Below are positions 16,248 to 25,745 of a stretch of DNA of 25,745 nt, one piece after another. Source of the DNA: Chalciporus piperatus (taxonomy: Eukaryota; Basidiomycota; Agaricomycetes; Boletales; Boletaceae). The stretch spans positions 1-25,745 of the forward strand of contig JBBPTG010000313.1 in assembly GCA_038093975.1 (NCBI GenBank). Direction: 5' to 3'. How positions within the stretch are numbered: the stretch's first letter is position 1; each line of letters starts with the position of its first letter. A program made the translations under genes and the position numbers. Under the pieces are notes generated by a model, which ran no database searches, was not told the origin of the DNA, and saw nothing but the letters and a program-made list of their open reading frames with translations.

Positions 16248-19200
16248 TCAAAGTGCCCCATATCCCTCATGACCGTAAATGTCATCCTCTTCATCATACT
16301 CACGAGGGTTCTCGTCGTCATAGTCCTCTATATCTCCGTCAACGTCACCGTCGCTTTCATCGCCGCCTTCCATAGCCTCTTTCCACTCTAACCGCTCATC
16401 GTCCTCCCAATCCTCTTCCTCCTCGTCCCAGTCGTCCGGCTCTGCCTCTATCTCTACATCCGCATTTTTCTCGTCCACCTCATCCTCATCCTCTATCACC
16501 ACTGGCACGTCGCCACCATCCACTTCCGTGTCACCATCTCCGCTCGTTCTCGTGCCCTGATCCCTTTCCAAAAATGCGTTCCAGTCCCAAGTTGCTTTAT
16601 GCCCAATCCCGCCACCGCGGAAACGCATAAACATATCGCGGTCCACGAACCTAAATAGTTGCGGTCGGGATCAGGTGTCGGCAGCCGCCATAGTAGCTAG
16701 AATGCTTACATATTAACATAGTGGTAGTTCCAGTCGTGTCTCTCTGGGGCACCGTCCGGTTTGCCACGGGCTTTCGTGTGACCAAGCAGTTCATCTGTTG
16801 AACCAAATGCGAATGCAGGAATAAGATGGACCCCTCTGACAACATGATCGGGATCGATGAAACCGAATGCGGCTGTGGTGTTGTCGCGGTCGACAAATCG
16901 GAGTCGATGCAACCGCTTCAAGTTTTCGCTCCATCCCGATGGGTAATTCGTGTCCCGTCCAAACCAACGAACGAAGAGGACATTCATCCGAGTTGGTTGC
17001 GAGAAAGGTGAGTACATGTTCTCGTGTGCTTGGACAAAGACGTGGAAAACATGAATGACGCGAGCATACCAATATGGATGATTCTTCTCGTCCTCGTGTG
17101 ATAAAACCATTATGTCCGAGCGACCGAGCGGATTGATAGAATCTTGCTCGCGCCGTAAATCGTATGTTGTGTAATTAACTGCTAGAGTGCTATGGAAATA
17201 TATCCGGTTATCCTTGATATTGATGGAAAGCCGGTCTACGTCAGAGAAGTCGTTTTCGTCGCCAGTGTATTCCAAACCGAGGATACGCGCCAAGAGGTGA
17301 TCCTGGAGACAAGGGAGAAAATCCTAATTTTGGTCAGTCCATTGAACTCGGATATGAAGTCCAAACATCTTACATCAAATGCGGAGTCTGTCTGGCGTTC
17401 CGCAAGCCAAGCGGTGAGGTTGTCAGACACGCGGGAAGACCCAGCGATGTAGTAGTGCTCAGAGGGGGATGTCCGGACACGCCGCTTCGGCTGATTCTGT
17501 TGGTTGAGTGCTTGACGGGCGTCGTTGACTTTCTGAATGAACCTTTCGATGGCTTCCTGATTCGCAATACTGGAAACCATGGAAACCTTCTTTTTGCCGG
17601 AGCGTGGATATCGTCGTTTCAGTCGCCGGTGTTCAAGTTCACCCTATAAAGAGTGTCAGAACAGGTATAAAGGCAAAAATCAACTTGCCGTTTGAGTCGT
17701 ATAGTTGTCCGTCGTTCCATACTGTCGAATTGTATCTGGATAGTCGGCGAGAGCGTGATATTTATAAGTCATCAGGTTCAAGTGCTTGATCTTCGCCTTC
17801 ACATTTATCGAGGAGGTGGGGTGATCTTGTTTTGCCATGCGTGCGGCTGTGCGACGACCACGGGCAGCACTTTCCTGAGGAAGTTCAGTTGTTTCATATG
17901 TGCTGCAGGTCTCCTCTTGGAACTTGGCCACCGAACAACGAAGGGATTTGATCACCATGTCGAAGAACGCCAGGGTCTTCTGTGTGTGAACTCGGAGCTT
18001 GCCGTAACCGTGCCAACTTGCCAAGTCAAAAAGTAGGTCGAGTACAATGTTGTTATGGGGAGCGGGAAGGAGCCCTTCGAAACAAGGGATCGCGCACTGT
18101 GGATTCAGGTGTCAGTGGACAAGTGCGACCGACGAATATAGACGGAAACCAACCTGAAGAAGATCTTCGAAGTCTCGAGCTGCGAGACGTTTCATACTTG
18201 ATGCATTCTTGGAAAATTTACGAATGGTACCCCTTCCAAATGTAGACACTCTGCGGTACCTGGAAAAAAAATCTATGCCTTGATGACGATGGCAATTATC
18301 AGATGACGTACCTATAATTGAGCTCCTCGATCGAAGAACCACCCTCTGCAAACAGAATACGCAACAAATGTGTAAATATTGCCTTCCAAACACCTAATTC
18401 AAACTCATGTAGGAGGTCGACGACTAATAGGCAGAAAAAATTAAATGCCTCATCCGAAACTCGCTCGGTAAAGGCATTCTAAAACGATTAGCCAAATAGA
18501 ATGGTATGGTCGAATGACTAACCTGAGTGGGGACCAACGACTGATCATCTAGTATATTCTTGACACGCACCCCGCTGATACTGGCACCATGCCGGAAGAT
18601 CGATTTGCGAGCTTTTGCAACCTTGTTCATCAAATCCTTGTTGCTAATACGAATGTTATCCAATCGGGTGATCATGTCAGCCAGTGAGCCCATGTCCGGA
18701 ATGTCGGCTTTCATGACCAAACACCGGGGACAGGGGCATTTCCCCAAGAACTTGATACACGCAAGCAGAATTCTAGACCAATCAGATGGCATCAAACACC
18801 GGCATTAAATATTACTCACTTCTCGGGATAATCAGCTGAGTAAGAAAAGAACCGAAAATATACACGACGTGTGACCCCATCAAAAAATTTGATCACAATG
18901 CCATTCTTGTACGCAGCAACAAACCGCTCATTGAGGAGGAGTTTCCAGATAGCCTGCATCAACTCACGCTTGCAGTGAGTATGGACATCGCCTGATGAGG
19001 CCTCGCCATAGTGCCTGCTGTACTCATCTTGAAAGTTATCAGGCAGCTGTCAGAGCAAGTGAGACTTAGTGAGTAGCTTGTCGTGACAATATGGAATGAC
19101 ATACGCCAGGGATATAGGCGACATGATGACATGCATCTGCCGTTGGCTTGCCGCGCGTATATTTAGACTGGTTGCCAAGATAAAGGTAGATCGGCCAGAG

Positions 19201-19311
19201 AGATGCGTCGCCGAAATTGGCAAGGTGCGTGGCGTCAGACCAGATCAGGGCAACAACACGCTCTAGGTCCACCACATCCTGGAGTCCTGTTGCATCAATC
19301 CCTGTAGTCAT
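16248..19311 (-). CDS. Plavaka-type (CACTA-like) DDE transposase, nine exons (883 aa)
   Basis: Exons on the minus strand are 19311-19105, 19046-18820, 18772-18523, 18478-18312, 18259-18154, 18096-17689, 17643-17374, 17323-16710 and 16650-16248. Introns are 45-59 bp and the frame stays open throughout, including one GC-AG intron (donor GCAAGT, 17688). From memory the arrangement matches Plavaka transposases of Agaricomycetes: WSDATHLANF (Asp26) followed by WPIYLYLGN, YSADYPE (Asp141), then CPCPRCLV (Cys157-Cys162). DLLHEFELGVWK (Asp249, His252, Glu253) follows, then YKYHALADYPDTI, GELEHRRLKRRYP and a strongly acidic C-terminus. It would cut and paste the element. The start ATG 19311 lies only 25 residues before the first catalytic Asp. 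Family members often have a longer N-terminus, so 5' exons may be missing or lie upstream. No inactivating lesion is seen. Confidence 0.8.
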
Positions 19312-19654
19312 TGTCCTCTGTGTTGCAAAATTCACTGTACTTCACTCCCTAGCCATTTTGCCTTCCTATTGCAATACAATGTAAGTCCGCATTTTTGATT
19401 ACATAAGCATCCCAGGGAAAATTTAATGTAACATATCTTGCAATGCATTTGGCTGGTCCGCTTTTTTAGTTACATAAGCATTCCAGGGTCCCAGGCACAG
19501 AAAAGAAGCATGACATCAGTGCCCATATTGGAAACCTCCTAGATTATATGTTTTACAGGCTTCCCCCTTCAGTTCAGCTGCTTTCCCTGCCTGTATACAT
19601 GATCAGAAGGTAGAGACATGCTATATGTACTATATTAGATTATTCCCACCGCTT
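19312..19654. other. Spacer upstream of the transposase with repeat motifs
   Basis: I see no coding sequence. It probably holds the transposase promoter and subterminal repeats of the element (see 19385-19488). Confidence 0.45.
19385..19488 (+). repeat. 33-bp direct repeat, subterminal-type
   Basis: GTCCGCATTTTTGATTACAT... at 19385-19417 recurs with a few changes at 19456-19488, both ending CCAGGG. The core (GTCCGC-T-run, reverse ATGTnnnAAAAAnGCGGAC) also appears at 19719-19735, 20319-20336 and 21012-21028 inside the palindrome. Repeated subterminal motifs are typical of CACTA-like elements, where they bind transposase. Confidence 0.6.
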
Positions 19655-21092
19655 ATTTGATGTTTTGAAAGCCCCTGTAAGGGAATATACCAGTATAGGG
19701 GGAGAAAACAAAAACATAACCGCATTTTTGACATATTGAGGGTATGGGTCTATAGAGTACATACCCAAACACCCTTCATATATAGTTAGAACATATAACA
19801 AGCCCAAGTGGCTGGGATAGAAGCTGGTGAAGTTATGACATATTCTCCTCCTGACCCTCTTCTGGCTCTTGGAAGCTGTACTGATCCTGGGTCGACTCAG
19901 TAAGGTATGGAGGTCCATCAGACCACTATAGCCCTGAGTTCTATCATTACACACCCTCTCCAGAGGTCTCTGAACTCTTCCAGTACGCTTTTTTCACCTT
20001 TTGTATGACAGGGGTATAGAAAGTGCCCTATGGAATATATGTTAAGGGCGACTATCTAGACCTCTAGTATTCATTGGGGGATATTTCTCCATACTTTCTT
20101 GAGTCCATCAAGTGAGAATTGAAGCAGGAAGGCGTGATTTAAACATATAAGAAGTGTGGGAAATGAATTCGAGATTTAGGAGACTTTGCAAAACATATGG
20201 AAAATACAACATTGTGGCTTCCACATCATAGCTAGCAACACTCTAGGTTGTAGATCAGGTATAGTGATGCTATTCCAGCATATTTATCACCATTAGAGGC
20301 TTCATTCAGTGGCATAAATATGTCAAAAAAGCGGACATGTGCATAAGTCCTATATCAGTACTGTAGTTGATTTGAGCATTAACTGAAGCAAAGCCATAAG
20401 TTGATAGGAGATTTATTCAGGAACAGTGTACTTGAGGGGATTTGTCAAGGGATCAAGGTAAAGGTGAGCTAGGACGACACCCATCTGTCCGATCTACAAC
20501 TTAGAGTGTTGCTAGCTATGATGTGGAAGCCACAATGTTGTATTTTCCATATGTTTTGCAAAGTCTCCTAAATCTCGAATTCATTTCCCACACTTCTTAT
20601 ATGTTTAAATCACGCTTTCCTGCTTCAATTCTCACTTGATGGACTCAAGAAAGTATGGAGAAATATCCCCCAATGAATACTAGAGGTCTAGATAGTCGCC
20701 CTTAACATATATTCCATAGGGCACTTTCTATACCCCTGTCATACAAAAGGTGAAAAAAGTGTACTGGAAGAGTTCAGAGACCTCTGGAGAGGGTGTGTAA
20801 TGATAGAACTCAGGGCTATAGTGGTCTGATGGACCTCCATACCTTACTGAGTCGACCCAGGATCAGTACAGCTTCCAAGAGCCAGAAGAGGGTCAGGAGG
20901 AGAATATGTCATAACTTCACCAGCTTCTATCCCAGCCACTTGGGCTTGTTATATGTTCTAACTATATATGAAGGGTGTTTGGGTATGTACTCTATAGACC
21001 CATACCCTCAATATGTCAAAAATGCGGTTATGTTTTTGTTTTCTCCCCCTATACTGGTATATTCCCCCACAGGGGCTTTCAAAACATCAAAT
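19655..21092. repeat. Large palindrome: two 602-bp inverted arms around a 234-bp spacer
   Basis: 19655-20256 and 20491-21092 are near-perfect reverse complements of equal length (602 bases), with only scattered single-base differences in the parts I compared, for example near 19680/21067 and 19988/20760. The spacer 20257-20490 holds another copy of the AAAAAGCGGAC motif and no gene. Each arm carries the same roughly 100-codon open frame (19640-19954 minus; 20793-21098 plus). That is a consequence of the repeat, with no sign of coding. It could be a foldback element, two inverted copies of a non-autonomous transposon, or the altered end of the Plavaka-type element next to it. Confidence 0.9.
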
Positions 21093-21331
21093 TGTTGAAT
21101 TGGTGTTGTCCTAAGCCATAAGGCTATGGACTACCAGAGCAGCATACTGCGTAGACACAAAGGGAGTTTGTGCTCGCTCACCTGTTTGCAACGTTGTGGT
21201 TGTGGTTAAAGAGTTATATTAACTCAGATCGACTGAGTTTGAATATATAAGTGTACAGTGGTGATTACCTAATCAACTATCGTTTATGGAAACGTAGTGA
21301 ACTATACACTATGAGCGTAATACGTTCAACA
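21093..21331 (-). repeat. 3' LTR of the Ty1/copia element (239 bp)
   Basis: On the minus strand it starts TGTTGAACG and ends TTCAACA (perfect TGTTGAA/TTCAACA ends). It is preceded by a polypurine tract and the polyprotein gene. A TATATA motif lies about midway (around 21244). Its outer end abuts the palindrome arm exactly at 21092/21093. CAAAT at 21088-21092 is the expected half of the 5-bp target duplication. Confidence 0.85.
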
Positions 21332-21340
21332 CTCCCCCAT
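21332..21340 (-). other. Polypurine tract of the copia element
   Basis: Reads ATGGGGGAG on the minus strand directly before the LTR, between the polyprotein stop (21398) and the LTR. Confidence 0.8.
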
Positions 21341-21397
21341 GCTTAGTGTACGCTAGTATATGCGAGCATAGTAAGAATGTATATTCATGCGCACAAA

Positions 21398-24300
21398 CTA
21401 ATCGGCGCGATGTATCACTAGACCAAGGAGTGAACGGAACTTCTCGAATTTGATATAACCCAGATTCTTTGTAAAGATATCTGCAGGGTTTTCATTTCCT
21501 TCGATGTAGAAAAGTTCAACGTGCTTTTCCTCGATTGCATCACGAATTGTGTGATAAGCAATACGTATGTGTCTATGCTTTTTCTGGTTGACGGGATTTT
21601 GTGATAAAAATATCGATCCCTGATTGTCGCCACAGAGAGGAACGGGTTTGAGATTATATCCCAATTCACTCAGCATTTGCTTTACACCAATGATTTGGTT
21701 GCAGCAATTAGACAAAGCAATGTACTCAGCTTCAGTGGTGCTATTCGCTGTATTCTTTTGGAGATGCGAATTCCACATGAAAGCTGCATTCGCGAGTTTC
21801 AGGAAGTATCCTGTCTGCGAGCGTGAACGTTCTGGATCAGCTCCGAGATCAGAGTCAGAGAGTCCGATTAAACCAGAACCACTCTTTCCATCGTATACGA
21901 GAGCATAGTCTCGTGTTCCCTTTAGGTACTTCACGATATAGAGTGCTTTATCGAGATGCTCTTGAGTCGGATTTGCCGATTGTCTCGCAAGTTGAGTAAC
22001 TGCGTAGGCAATGTCCGGGCGTGTGCCGAGCATGATATAGAGTAGGGATCCGATGACCACTTGGAAACGCGTCCGTAACACAGGGTCAACATCTTGTGTG
22101 TTTTTTATCGGATAATATCCCTGAGGCAAAGGGGTGCGTGCTGGTTTTGCATCTTGCATACCGCAACGTTCAACCACCTTATCAAGGTAATCGCATTGAT
22201 CAACAAAGATCAAGCGTTTGGATCGGTCTCGACGAATTCTCATGCGGAGAAATTCATTTGTCTCACCGAGATCGCGGCATTCCCATCGTTTCATAAACTT
22301 TGCTTTGAGTTGATCAATCTCAAGCTTGTTGGGACCGCAAAAGAAGGCGTCATCCACATAAACAACGACATAGACTTTGCCGCGTGTGTAGACATAAATG
22401 CCTGCGTCTGAGTAAATCTTTTTAAAGCCTAGTTCCTCCATAGACTTCTTTAATTCGCGCCACCATGTAATACCAGCTTGTTTAAGGCCGTATAGTGCGC
22501 GTCGAAGTTTGAGAACTTTGCCGGCTAACTCAGGTGTGGCAAAACCTTCTGGAAATTCCATATAGATTTCTTCTTCCAGTGGACCATATAGATATGCGGA
22601 ACGCACGTCTAGTCCAGTGATGTGCCAATCTTCTAGAGCGGCGAGTGCAAGCATCATTCGCACTGTCTCAAATCGGACAACTGGAGAGAAGATCTCATCG
22701 TAATCAATTCCTTCGATCTGGGAAAATCCCTTCGCAACCAATCTGGCGCGTTTACGACCGTCGGTTTTGACGTCAAAGACCCATCGGTTTTTAATGACTT
22801 TCCGATTTTTAGGTCTGTCGACTACTTCATACACTTTGCGTTCTTTGAGCATTTGCAATTCTTTCATGCATGCCTCACGCCAAAGCTTCTGTTCGTCGGA
22901 TGGTAATCGCTGAATGTCTCTGAAAGACCATTCGCGGTGATTGGGTTTTTCCTCTGTATCATTGATAGCTTTAGCACATAAATAACGTGCCAAGTTTACT
23001 CCCCCTTCCCGGGTTAGTCGTTCAATCTCCGTCTCTGAGTCCTCAGCTGATGCTGTTTCAGGAGCGGGTGGCTCAGGAGTTGATGGTAAACCACCGGGAA
23101 TATTTGGTACTTTGGAGGATGATTCTCCAGTGAGTTCCTTCCAGCGTGAGAGGCGTTCCACTTCCTTTACGGTTTTAGTGGGATGTTCGCGTTCGCCATA
23201 GACATTTCCAGGTCGAAGCGGGATCTTGCGATCACGTTGTGGACGTTCTCTGCGACTAGTACGGTCGCTTTTAGGTGGTAATGCTGGTGGAGCATTGTTC
23301 GTCGGTACACGACGAGGGGGTGTGACTGGTGCAGGAGGAAGTTCTGCTTCTTCTTCGTCATCATCCGCTGATTCATCATCGCGGGGTATTTCCTCAGGCC
23401 GTTGAGGGGGTGGAACCCGTGGTTGCTCTGGGCGACGGGGGTTCTCATCCTCCGGATCACTATCAGGATGATTAGTGTCTCCATCCTCTTGATTAGCGTC
23501 TCCATCTTCTTGATGATGACGTCTTCGTCTCGGTAGGGATACAGCACGATGAGGTTTTGAATTTGGGCACTTGGGGAATAAATTCTCATCAAAAACTGCG
23601 TGTGCAGACGTGTGGATGGAATTATTAGGTCGCAAAAATTGCATATTGGCTTCGTTCGTAGGAGAAACTCCCAGATAAACCATTAGCTGTGATTTTGGTT
23701 GCAACTTTCCACCACGAGTGTCTTCGGGAAGATGCACATAGGCACCACATCCGAATACGCGAACGTGATTGAGAGATGAAAGTTCGCCAGTTAGTAGCTC
23801 TAATGGTGTTTTCCAGTTAAGTCTCCTGTTAGGGATTCTATTATGGAGATACCGAGCATGTTGAACTGCGAATTCCCAGAATGATGATGGTAAGCAAGCA
23901 TGAAGACGCATTGCTTGTGCCTTGTCCATGAGCGTACGGATATGCCGTTCAGCTCTGCCGTTCTGCTGAGGAGTGTGTGGGGCGCTTTGATATATGAGAA
24001 TTCCTTCATTTCGAAGCATTTCGTCAAAAGCCTTAGACTTGTATTCTCCTCCAGCATCGGACATCCAGCCTTTTACTTGGCTTTTCCATTGCGTTTGGAC
24101 CATTTTGATAAATTGTCGAGTAGCAGGCAGTGCGTCATTTTTGTTTCGCAACGGCTTGATCCAAGACATTGAAGTGAAATCATCATAAAAAACGATGATA
24201 TATTTGTTCCTATAGTACGATTCCGTTTCAAACGACTTGAGATCCGAGTGAACAAGTTCAAACGGTTCAGTAGCACGTCGTTGAGTAGGCGGGAATGCAC

Positions 24301-25744
24301 GATTAGGTTGTTTGCCTAGTTGACAGCCAGGACAAACATGATCATCCGCTGGTATTTCAACCGCAGGGAAATCCTTGAGGTGCTTCTTAGCTGCACGTAT
24401 GACATCTTTGGAAGCATGTCCTAAGCGACGATGTAAAACATCATAGTCTGTCGCGTATAACTTCACAGTTGAAAATTGTTTGGTCTTGACAACATCGGCG
24501 CGTATAAAATACATTGTGGAGCCAGGATGCGAGTGGAACTGAAGAATGGTAGCCTTTTTACGGGCATGCCAAAAATCTATCAATGTTCCGTTGCCAGCGG
24601 ACCGTAGAGAGATGTCTTGATCTTGGAGTAAAGTGCCCATAGAAATGAGCTTGATGTCCGTCGTGGGCATATAGATGGTAGGGGATAATCTGACGATAGA
24701 TCCCTTGAAATTAACCAAGACAGTGCCTTGACCTATGATAGGTACTAGACCGTTCGCTGTCTTACATTGCCTAGGGACTTCAAATTCTTTGTATTCCGAA
24801 AAATCGGACATATCATAAGTGAAGTGAGACGATGCTCCAGAGTCAAGGAGCCAAATATCCGACTTAACGTCAGGATCGCTCAACTTAAAGCATTCTTCAC
24901 ACGGATCGAGATCGAACATCGACATACACATTGGTACTTCGCTATCTAAGACAGATGACAGTATATACTCTACATACTGCTGTGAATAAGGCAGTTGTGA
25001 GTTGTCATCGCTAAGATGCGAGAGTGAATAGACAGACCTTTCAGTCATATCATAGTCGAAGTCAAAGTACTCTCCCATGTCCGGGAAGACTTCTCCGATC
25101 CTCTCATCGAGTGGTTGCGACTCGACTTCATCATCGGCGTAAAAACGCTCAATGTAGTCGTCGATATCGTATTCCTCCCCCAGAGAGACTATATCCTCTT
25201 CCGGTAGAGGAGCAACCGTGGTAATGAATGGCAGAGCGAAGGTGCCAGGGTCAATCTCACCGAACGTAGACTGCCGACAATGTCCGGGCAAGCGGACAAT
25301 GGGGTCATTCGTTGGTGGTGGAGATGGTGATGGAGACGGAGTCTCCGGCAAACGTGCTTCGAGACGTTCGCGCAAGGTAGGGCGACGAGGAGGGGGCGGA
25401 GCGAGAGATGTGACAGGAACCTCGTCAGGGAGTTCCACGACCGATGCAAATGGGGTCGAAACGTCGACGCGCTCCATTAAATGGAGGCGCTTGTTGGGCC
25501 GTTCCTCAGACAATGTGTCCGAAGGTGGGTTTGCCACCTTGTCGAGACGACGAAGCGTCTGGGGAGTTGGCGTGACCAGGATGCGGTGCGCGAGGTCAAT
25601 GCTGCGCAGGGTCTGTGGAAAAGCTGGTGGCCCGTAGTGGGTAGCACCAGAGGAGTGGGCGAGTTGACGAGGGTCAGCGACGGGCGTGGTGAGGACGGTG
25701 GCTGCAGGTGCGATAACGACGGGAGGGGTGGTGAAGGAAGAGAA
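21398..25744 (-). CDS. Ty1/copia polyprotein: protease, integrase, reverse transcriptase, RNase H; 5' partial
   Basis: One frame of at least 1448 codons runs from the right edge to TAG at 21398-21400 without a break. Counting from GTG 25537, the protease motif DSGASSH is at about residue 232. The integrase zinc region follows (HRRLGH...CPGCQLGK, about 370-410), then the DDE core (HSDLKS, SDAGGEY, NGRAERH; about 430-530). A Pro/Asp/Glu-rich linker leads to the RT (NRWVFDVKTDG, GLDVRSAYLYG, catalytic YVDD near 22360). RNase H carries its acidic residues (DSD, EAEYIAL, GDNQGS, NPADIF). Order protease-IN-RT-RH defines Ty1/copia. No Gag zinc knuckle is seen in the roughly 300 residues visible before the protease, so Gag lies off-window. 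All catalytic motifs are intact, so the element may be able to move if its other end is whole. Confidence 0.95.
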   Translation of the reverse strand, partial: FSSFTTPPVVIAPAATVLTTPVADPRQLAHSSGATHYGPPAFPQTLRSIDLAHRILVTPTPQTLRRLDKVANPPSDTLSEERPNKRLHLMERVDVSTPFASVVELPDEVPVTSLAPPPPRRPTLRERLEARLPETPSPSPSPPPTNDPIVRLPGHCRQSTFGEIDPGTFALPFITTVAPLPEEDIVSLGEEYDIDDYIERFYADDEVESQPLDERIGEVFPDMGEYFDFDYDMTERSVYSLSHLSDDNSQLPYSQQYVEYILSSVLDSEVPMCMSMFDLDPCEECFKLSDPDVKSDIWLLDSGASSHFTYDMSDFSEYKEFEVPRQCKTANGLVPIIGQGTVLVNFKGSIVRLSPTIYMPTTDIKLISMGTLLQDQDISLRSAGNGTLIDFWHARKKATILQFHSHPGSTMYFIRADVVKTKQFSTVKLYATDYDVLHRRLGHASKDVIRAAKKHLKDFPAVEIPADDHVCPGCQLGKQPNRAFPPTQRRATEPFELVHSDLKSFETESYYRNKYIIVFYDDFTSMSWIKPLRNKNDALPATRQFIKMVQTQWKSQVKGWMSDAGGEYKSKAFDEMLRNEGILIYQSAPHTPQQNGRAERHIRTLMDKAQAMRLHACLPSSFWEFAVQHARYLHNRIPNRRLNWKTPLELLTGELSSLNHVRVFGCGAYVHLPEDTRGGKLQPKSQLMVYLGVSPTNEANMQFLRPNNSIHTSAHAVFDENLFPKCPNSKPHRAVSLPRRRRHHQEDGDANQEDGDTNHPDSDPEDENPRRPEQPRVPPPQRPEEIPRDDESADDDEEEAELPPAPVTPPRRVPTNNAPPALPPKSDRTSRRERPQRDRKIPLRPGNVYGEREHPTKTVKEVERLSRWKELTGESSSKVPNIPGGLPSTPEPPAPETASAEDSETEIERLTREGGVNLARYLCAKAINDTEEKPNHREWSFRDIQRLPSDEQKLWREACMKELQMLKERKVYEVVDRPKNRKVIKNRWVFDVKTDGRKRARLVAKGFSQIEGIDYDEIFSPVVRFETVRMMLALAALEDWHITGLDVRSAYLYGPLEEEIYMEFPEGFATPELAGKVLKLRRALYGLKQAGITWWRELKKSMEELGFKKIYSDAGIYVYTRGKVYVVVYVDDAFFCGPNKLEIDQLKAKFMKRWECRDLGETNEFLRMRIRRDRSKRLIFVDQCDYLDKVVERCGMQDAKPARTPLPQGYYPIKNTQDVDPVLRTRFQVVIGSLLYIMLGTRPDIAYAVTQLARQSANPTQEHLDKALYIVKYLKGTRDYALVYDGKSGSGLIGLSDSDLGADPERSRSQTGYFLKLANAAFMWNSHLQKNTANSTTEAEYIALSNCCNQIIGVKQMLSELGYNLKPVPLCGDNQGSIFLSQNPVNQKKHRHIRIAYHTIRDAIEEKHVELFYIEGNENPADIFTKNLGYIKFEKFRSLLGLVIHRAD

Positions 25745-25745
25745 G

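Noticed and set aside
19640..21098. Identical roughly 100-codon ORFs in both palindrome arms as a duplicated gene
   Set aside because: They are the same DNA in the two arms. There is no motif, no codon pattern or start context, and no sign of selection that can be judged.

Overview
The window looks like a transposon-rich stretch of a filamentous basidiomycete (Agaricomycete) genome. Introns are short (about 45-80 bases) with GT/GC...AG borders. The mobile elements are those expected of the group: a Ty3/gypsy element with a chromodomain, a Plavaka-type DNA transposase and a Ty1/copia element. Remnants of WD40/STAND and possible F-box families also fit. I cannot name the species.

Layout. 1-2367 is the 3' end of a Ty3/gypsy element: integrase tail plus chromodomain, then a separate ORF with two zinc knuckles in the env position, then a 468-bp LTR (1900-2367). 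It sits just upstream of the last exons of an acidic, repeat-containing host gene (2422-2910). 2911-4277 is repeat-rich noncoding DNA. 4278-4644 is a small four-exon gene. 4960-5562 is a probable solo LTR carrying eight TGACTCA sites, five of them exactly 10 bp apart.

The centre (5785-15817) is a decayed tandem array derived from one secreted chitinase-type gene (CBM18 modules, GH18, long C-terminal region). No copy keeps a GH18 domain. Copy A (5785-6012) is a broken 5' piece. Copy B (8667-10347) is an apparently spliceable signal-peptide/N-terminal/C-terminal fusion. Copy D (about 10640-12847) is a broken copy of the beta-rich middle with the shared last exon. Copy C (15035-15817) is an apparently intact secreted protein with two chitin-binding modules and nothing else. 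Three copies of the same 3' end follow B, D and C. Between them lie a WD40/STAND-like 3' end (6060-7133), a possible LRR/F-box-like remnant on the minus strand (7135-8155), and a small membrane-protein gene (13386-14115, minus).

On the right, 16248-19311 (minus) encodes a nine-exon Plavaka-type transposase of 883 residues. Next comes a 1.4-kb palindrome with two 602-bp arms (19655-20256 and 20491-21092). A Ty1/copia element begins exactly at the outer end of the right arm: 3' LTR 21093-21331, then an uninterrupted protease-integrase-RT-RNase H frame on the minus strand that runs off the right edge.

All gene models are hand splices, chosen by intron borders and reading-frame continuity. Family names come from recognised motifs and not from any search.
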